From NCBI GenBank assembly GCA_030152225.1, contig JASLHL010000307.1, forward strand, positions 1 to 46,456: 46,456 nt of DNA. The letters are read 5' to 3'. This document shows, piece by piece, positions 42,894 to 46,456 of the stretch. A program made the translations under genes and the position numbers. The notes beneath the pieces were generated by a model, which was not told the DNA's origin, ran no database searches, and was given only the letters and a program-made list of their open reading frames with translations. The DNA is from Flavobacterium sp. (GTDB taxonomy: Bacteria > Bacteroidota > Bacteroidia > Flavobacteriales > Flavobacteriaceae). Position 1 is the stretch's first letter. Every line of letters begins with the position of its first letter.

Positions 42894-45179
42894 CTAATCT
42901 GTTTCGCTATCGGCTACTGTACGTTGATATAATTTCAATTCCTCCCAAGTAAATTCGTTCGCTGAGGCCGCTTTAATGTCGGAAAGAGACTTGCCCTCAT
43001 GTTGCGTAAATACCTCGCTTAAACGGTTTATTTTAGCTTGATCTAGCACTTCGTGCAATTCAATTTTGCCATCGCTAATCAATTTGGCTAAATGAGAAAA
43101 AATAGTCGTTGGCGTTAATTTGCGCTCCGCTGCAATTGCATCTACACGCAAGCCTTCCATCCACAATTCATGAGTAAGCACAAAAGTGCTTTTCTTTTTC
43201 TCCTTTTTCTCCTTATCCCTTGATTTAAGATCTTCTATTAAGTCATAATCATCCTGTAAATCCAGTCGATTCGTGCGCAATAAAGAGGCTATATGGGTTA
43301 AGTGATTGATGCGGTACTCGCCTACCTCCAAACTGCGAAGGTTTTCTTTGGTAATGCGCTCCTTTTTAATCACTAAATCCACCAATTGCTTGGTTTTCTT
43401 CAGATCTAAAACTGCTTTAATGGTTTGATCTTCTAATTCTTCTAGTTCTGTGAAGAACGTTTTCATTTGTCGCTTTCCACGCACTTGAGCCATTGTAAAT
43501 AACAGCTCGAACACCACGTGATCCAACGAAGGAAAAAAGTACGCATACGCTTTATCCACGCGTTCTTTGACAAAGTGAATATCCACGGGTTGTTGGTAAA
43601 AAATATGCTTTAACTGCTTGGTAAATTTAGCGGCTAATAACACGAGTTCTTCTAAGGTTTGCACAATCTTTACTGTCCAATTCTTATAATCACTCTTCTT
43701 GCTTTTATCCTGCTCTTGCCCATAAGAATACAAATGATTGCGCCAATTTTGACTCAAAGTCTGCCACGAAAAGGCTTCAATCAATTTTTCCTCTAAAAAA
43801 AGAAGCGTTTGTCTGTGTACTTCTTGGGCCAAGGTTTCTTTGTCTGCTTTATTTTTTGCGTATTGCATCACATCGTAGTCGTTCTTTAATCCATTCATTT
43901 GAATGGGCGATAAAAGAACCAATCCCTGAAGCGATTTTAATCTCGACAAGGCAACATAGGCCTGACCAGGTAAAAACACCCTAGAAACATCTAAAATGGC
44001 TTTTTCGAAGGTTAAACCTTGACTCTTGTGCACTGTAATGGCCCAAGCCAACTTTAAGGGATAATGCGTAAAGGTTCCCAACAGCTCTTCTTCTATTTCT
44101 TTTGTGTTGGGATTAACTTTATAGCGAATGTTTTGCCACTCATAACGCTCTACTTCGATCACTTCATTTTCTTCCGGAAACTTCACAAAAATCTCACTAG
44201 CACTTAATTTGTGAATGATCCCCATCTTGCCATTGTAGTATTTCTTTTCGAAAGACAGATCATTTTTTACAAAAATAACCTGAGCGCCCACTTTTAAGTG
44301 TAGTTGATTTTCAATGGGATAAATATTTGTAGGAAAATCGCCGACTACTTCCGCTTGATACGTATGCGCTTTTGCTTCTAAGGCTTCCAGGGAGTCGGAG
44401 TTAATGGTATCAGCTTTGGCATTGTGAGTCGTTAAGGTAATATACCCTTGCACTTTAGTTTGATCAAAGCTAGGGTTTACGTACTGATTAAGTACTTGTA
44501 AATCCATGGGTGTAATCGTATTATTTCGCAAATTATTCAAAATCTGAATAAAGGTATCATCGGATTGTCTATACACTTTATCCAATTCAATATACAAGGG
44601 TGGATTAGTTTGAATAACCATAGAATGAAAGAAATACGAACCGTCATAATACCTTCTCAAGACCTCCCACTCTTCATTTTTTACTACGGGTGGTAGTTGT
44701 AATAAATCACCGATAAAAAGCAATTGAACGCCTCCAAAGGGTTGGCTATTGCGTCGAATTGTTTGCAACATAAAATCCATAGCATCCAATACATCTGCTC
44801 GCAACATACTTACTTCATCCACGATGAGCAATTCTAAATTTCGAAATAGCGATCGACGCATATTATTCATGCGAAAATGTTTCTTGATCGACACGCGATT
44901 TTCAAATTTTACGTATTCACTAAATATAGGTGGATTTACTGCATCAGGTATAAAAGCAGCCAAGGGAAAATGAAAAAAAGAATGGATGGTAACCCCTCCA
45001 GCATTCAACGCGGCAATCCCCGTTGGAGCCACAATAACCGTGTTTTTATGCGTGCTATTGACAATTTCTTTCAACAGTGTGGTTTTCCCCGTTCCAGCCT
45101 TTCCAGTTAAAAAAATGGACTGCTTGGTCTCGTTGATAAACTGTAAAACATATTGGGCTTCGCTAGAAAAATTTTCCAT
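42894..45179 (-). CDS. PIF1/RecD-like superfamily 1 helicase with C-terminal HTH domain
   Basis: This 761-residue protein has helicase motifs I (GKAGTGKTTLL, residues about 26-36), II (LLIVDEVSMLR), III (GVQLLFIGDLLQLPPV) and V/VI (TVHKSQGLTFEKAILDVSRV, QAYVALSRLKSLQGL). These identify a PIF1/RecD2-type DNA helicase. From about residue 450 comes a helical region. A late winged-helix/HTH block (ELWMEGLRVDAIAAERKLTP) with TTIFSHLAKLISDGKI follows; it resembles the HTH_40 element found at the C-termini of RecQ-like and PIF1-like proteins in Bacteroidota. The role is DNA repair or replication by inference. The gene precedes the terminator of the OmpH-like gene. Confidence 0.9.
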   Translation of the reverse strand: MENFSSEAQYVLQFINETKQSIFLTGKAGTGKTTLLKEIVNSTHKNTVIVAPTGIAALNAGGVTIHSFFHFPLAAFIPDAVNPPIFSEYVKFENRVSIKKHFRMNNMRRSLFRNLELLIVDEVSMLRADVLDAMDFMLQTIRRNSQPFGGVQLLFIGDLLQLPPVVKNEEWEVLRRYYDGSYFFHSMVIQTNPPLYIELDKVYRQSDDTFIQILNNLRNNTITPMDLQVLNQYVNPSFDQTKVQGYITLTTHNAKADTINSDSLEALEAKAHTYQAEVVGDFPTNIYPIENQLHLKVGAQVIFVKNDLSFEKKYYNGKMGIIHKLSASEIFVKFPEENEVIEVERYEWQNIRYKVNPNTKEIEEELLGTFTHYPLKLAWAITVHKSQGLTFEKAILDVSRVFLPGQAYVALSRLKSLQGLVLLSPIQMNGLKNDYDVMQYAKNKADKETLAQEVHRQTLLFLEEKLIEAFSWQTLSQNWRNHLYSYGQEQDKSKKSDYKNWTVKIVQTLEELVLLAAKFTKQLKHIFYQQPVDIHFVKERVDKAYAYFFPSLDHVVFELLFTMAQVRGKRQMKTFFTELEELEDQTIKAVLDLKKTKQLVDLVIKKERITKENLRSLEVGEYRINHLTHIASLLRTNRLDLQDDYDLIEDLKSRDKEKKEKKKSTFVLTHELWMEGLRVDAIAAERKLTPTTIFSHLAKLISDGKIELHEVLDQAKINRLSEVFTQHEGKSLSDIKAASANEFTWEELKLYQRTVADSETD

Positions 45180-45214
45180 TTTTTGAGGTAAGATAAAACT
45201 TAAATTGGTTTAAA

Positions 45215-45249
45215 AATAAAAATAGCCCTAAGAATGCTTAGGACTATTT
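45215..45249 (-). terminator. Terminator after OmpH-like gene
   Basis: On the minus strand, AAATAGTCCTAAG and CTTAGGGCTATTT (one G-T pair) enclose a four-base loop and are followed by TTATTTTTAAA. It lies 26 bases after the OmpH-like stop and just before the helicase start. Confidence 0.8.
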
Positions 45250-45274
45250 GAATAATATACGTAATTAAATATTC

Positions 45275-45871
45275 TTATTTTTCTTCTTTTGTTGCAGGCG
45301 TTTCTGCTTTCTTATCATCTACTGTTGAAGCAGCTGAAGAACCTTGATATTTTGTATTTAATTCTTTGATGATAGCTTCTGTGATGTTATACTCTTCTTT
45401 TCCGTAAATAACTGTCGAAGCTTCTTCTGTATTGAATACATAGTCTAAACTCTTTTTCTTTGCATAATCAGCAATATGAGTCTTTACTTTTTTCACAACA
45501 GAATCCATTTCTTTTGAACTTGCTGCTTGTAATTCTTGAAACATCGATTGTTGTTTCATTTGAATTTGTTGCTCTTTGCGTTGTAACTCCCCACTCTTTT
45601 GTTGAGCCCAAGCTTGTCCTTTTTGTGCTGCGTTATTCTGGAAATTCTGAACCTCTTTTTGAAATTGTGCAATTTCTCCTTCTAGCTCTTTTCCTTTTTC
45701 CTCAGATTTAATTTTGTATTTTGATTCAATATCTTTTACCTCTTGATATTCTGTCATTAATTTAGAAGAATCTATATACGCAGTTTTAAATTCTGTTGCA
45801 GCAGAGTTTGTATTGTTGTTACAAGAAAATAACAATCCAGCTAAGCCTAATACGAAAATACCTTTTTTCAT
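45275..45871 (-). CDS. OmpH/Skp-like periplasmic chaperone, predicted lipoprotein
   Basis: This 198-residue protein has a lipoprotein signal (GLAGLLFSC, Cys17). The mature part is a long coiled coil of Skp type: FKTAYIDSSKLMTEYQEVKD, then EKGKELEGEIAQFQKEVQNF and QRKEQQIQMKQQSMFQELQA. It closes with LDYVFNTEEASTVIYGKEEY, the small beta body typical of OmpH/Skp. Skp chaperones outer-membrane proteins in the periplasm; here the lipid anchor would hold it to a membrane. The C-terminus is low-complexity (KKAETPATKEEK). An upstream 247-base spacer shows no clear promoter. Confidence 0.88.
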   Translation of the reverse strand: MKKGIFVLGLAGLLFSCNNNTNSAATEFKTAYIDSSKLMTEYQEVKDIESKYKIKSEEKGKELEGEIAQFQKEVQNFQNNAAQKGQAWAQQKSGELQRKEQQIQMKQQSMFQELQAASSKEMDSVVKKVKTHIADYAKKKSLDYVFNTEEASTVIYGKEEYNITEAIIKELNTKYQGSSAASTVDDKKAETPATKEEK

Positions 45872-46118
45872 TTTTGATTTTTTTTAAAACATGTAAAATT
45901 AAAAAAACTTTTAATGTTTACTACATTATTTCTATTTATATCTTTCAATAAATAATACTTATCAATAAAATTATAATGATAAATAAAAACTATTAAAATT
46001 AACTTTAATAGCTTCTTTTACCTCCCTGATCTTTTTTTCGACATACAAAGACCTACATTGCATTAAGAAAATTGCTTAAAACGCTTTAAAATCATTTTTT
46101 TTGCACGCTGAACCAATT

Positions 46119-46456
46119 TTATTGCGTTTTGGACAAGCAGTAGATTAAAGACGAGTATTCCATCGAATTACGCGCTTCAACGTTGGAGCGTAAACCAACA
46201 AATAAGGCTTTACCCCAATTTCGCTTTCCCGTTTTATATTGTTCTGATAAAAGGGAGACATAAAAACTATCAAACAACATCGGATGTAATTCGTCAACCT
46301 TAAAATCAAAAAGCGAAAAAATACGTTGAATAGCCGTTTGTGAAAAATGCCATAGGTGTCGCGGAACATCAAAAGCTGCCCAATGCTCTTTGTAATAGAT
46401 TGCATCATAGGATTTGTAATTGGGTACAGCTACAATTAATTTTCCTTCTGGTTTCA
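46119..46456 (-). CDS. Class I SAM-dependent methyltransferase, C-terminal part
   Basis: The minus-strand frame enters from beyond the window edge and runs 112 codons to a TAA at 46121-46119. It lacks a start here, so it is partial. The visible part reads KPEGKLIVAVPNYKSYDAIY, then YKEHWAAFDVPRHLWHFS. That is the post-motif region of Methyltransf_11/23-type enzymes: G-G-x-L-x-x-x-V-P-N, then D-x-P-R-H-L-x-H-F. The ending is EYSSLIYCLSKTQ. The cofactor-binding motifs lie outside the window and the substrate is unknown. It is probably complete at this 3' end. Confidence 0.85.
   Translation of the reverse strand, partial: KPEGKLIVAVPNYKSYDAIYYKEHWAAFDVPRHLWHFSQTAIQRIFSLFDFKVDELHPMLFDSFYVSLLSEQYKTGKRNWGKALFVGLRSNVEARNSMEYSSLIYCLSKTQ

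Noticed and set aside
46145..46408. 87-codon minus-strand frame at the window end.
   Set aside because: The overlapping frame ending at 46119 reads as a methyltransferase C-terminus, so this one is a shadow.
1..46456. tRNA genes, CRISPR arrays, insertion sequences or transposases.
   Set aside because: Reading both strands, I found no cloverleaf-like tRNA, no regular short repeat array and no transposase-like protein.

Overview
This AT-rich window looks like a chromosomal segment of a Bacteroidota bacterium, most likely class Flavobacteriia. The evidence is the subtype-iii type VI secretion system (T6SS-iii, known only from Bacteroidota), promoter-like elements of the Bacteroidota form TAnnTTTG, lipoproteins with a Cys lipobox, a DUF4837 lipoprotein and a SUF operon of the flavobacterial type. 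A Myroides- or Flavobacterium-like genus is a guess; the sequence alone does not fix it.

Layout. (1) 1-1155: the 3' part of class I ribonucleotide reductase alpha chain, closed by a strong terminator. (2) About 1388-8394, minus strand: the effector end of the T6SS. It holds a 1544-residue PAAR-like/Rhs protein with a variable C-terminal toxin, its adjacent candidate immunity gene, and a graveyard of at least three further immunity-type genes. Each of these is preceded by a short fragment reading like the tail of a lost toxin or of an Rhs core. Just upstream of rhs are a small two-helix membrane protein and a TPR-type protein. (3) 9736-27064, minus strand: the T6SS-iii machine. It contains VgrG (tssI), Hcp (tssD), sheath (tssC, tssB), baseplate (tssK, tssG, tssF, tssE), the ATPase tssH/ClpV, and the Bacteroidota-specific envelope genes tssN, tssR, a PKD-domain tssP-like gene and two tssO-like genes. 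tssJ, tssL and tssM are absent, as expected for subtype iii. A divergent NarL/LuxR-type response regulator lies at 27155-27805, and a good Bacteroidota promoter for the long operon sits between them. (4) 28019-32067, minus strand: sufD-sufC-sufB plus an A-type Fe-S carrier. (5) 32611-46456: housekeeping genes. These are an MBL-fold hydrolase, a subtilisin-family lipoprotein protease, an M1 peptidase, rnpA, a DUF4837 lipoprotein, an MltD-like LysM transglycosylase, pgk, holB, a PIF1/RecD-like helicase with a C-terminal helix-turn-helix, an OmpH/Skp-like lipoprotein, and the C-terminal part of a SAM methyltransferase cut by the window edge.

How it works together. The sheath, baseplate and envelope genes would build a contractile injector in the donor cell. 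Hcp forms the tube and VgrG the spike, and the PAAR-like N-terminus of the Rhs protein would cap the spike and carry the C-terminal toxin. The TPR protein between vgrG and rhs is the best candidate for a loading adaptor. The immunity genes downstream of rhs would protect the producer and siblings, and the extra ones look like souvenirs of earlier toxins. The most interesting parts are the unclassified toxin tip, the fossil toxin-tail/immunity array, and the unassigned accessory genes (TPR protein, tandem TssO-like genes, extended TssB).
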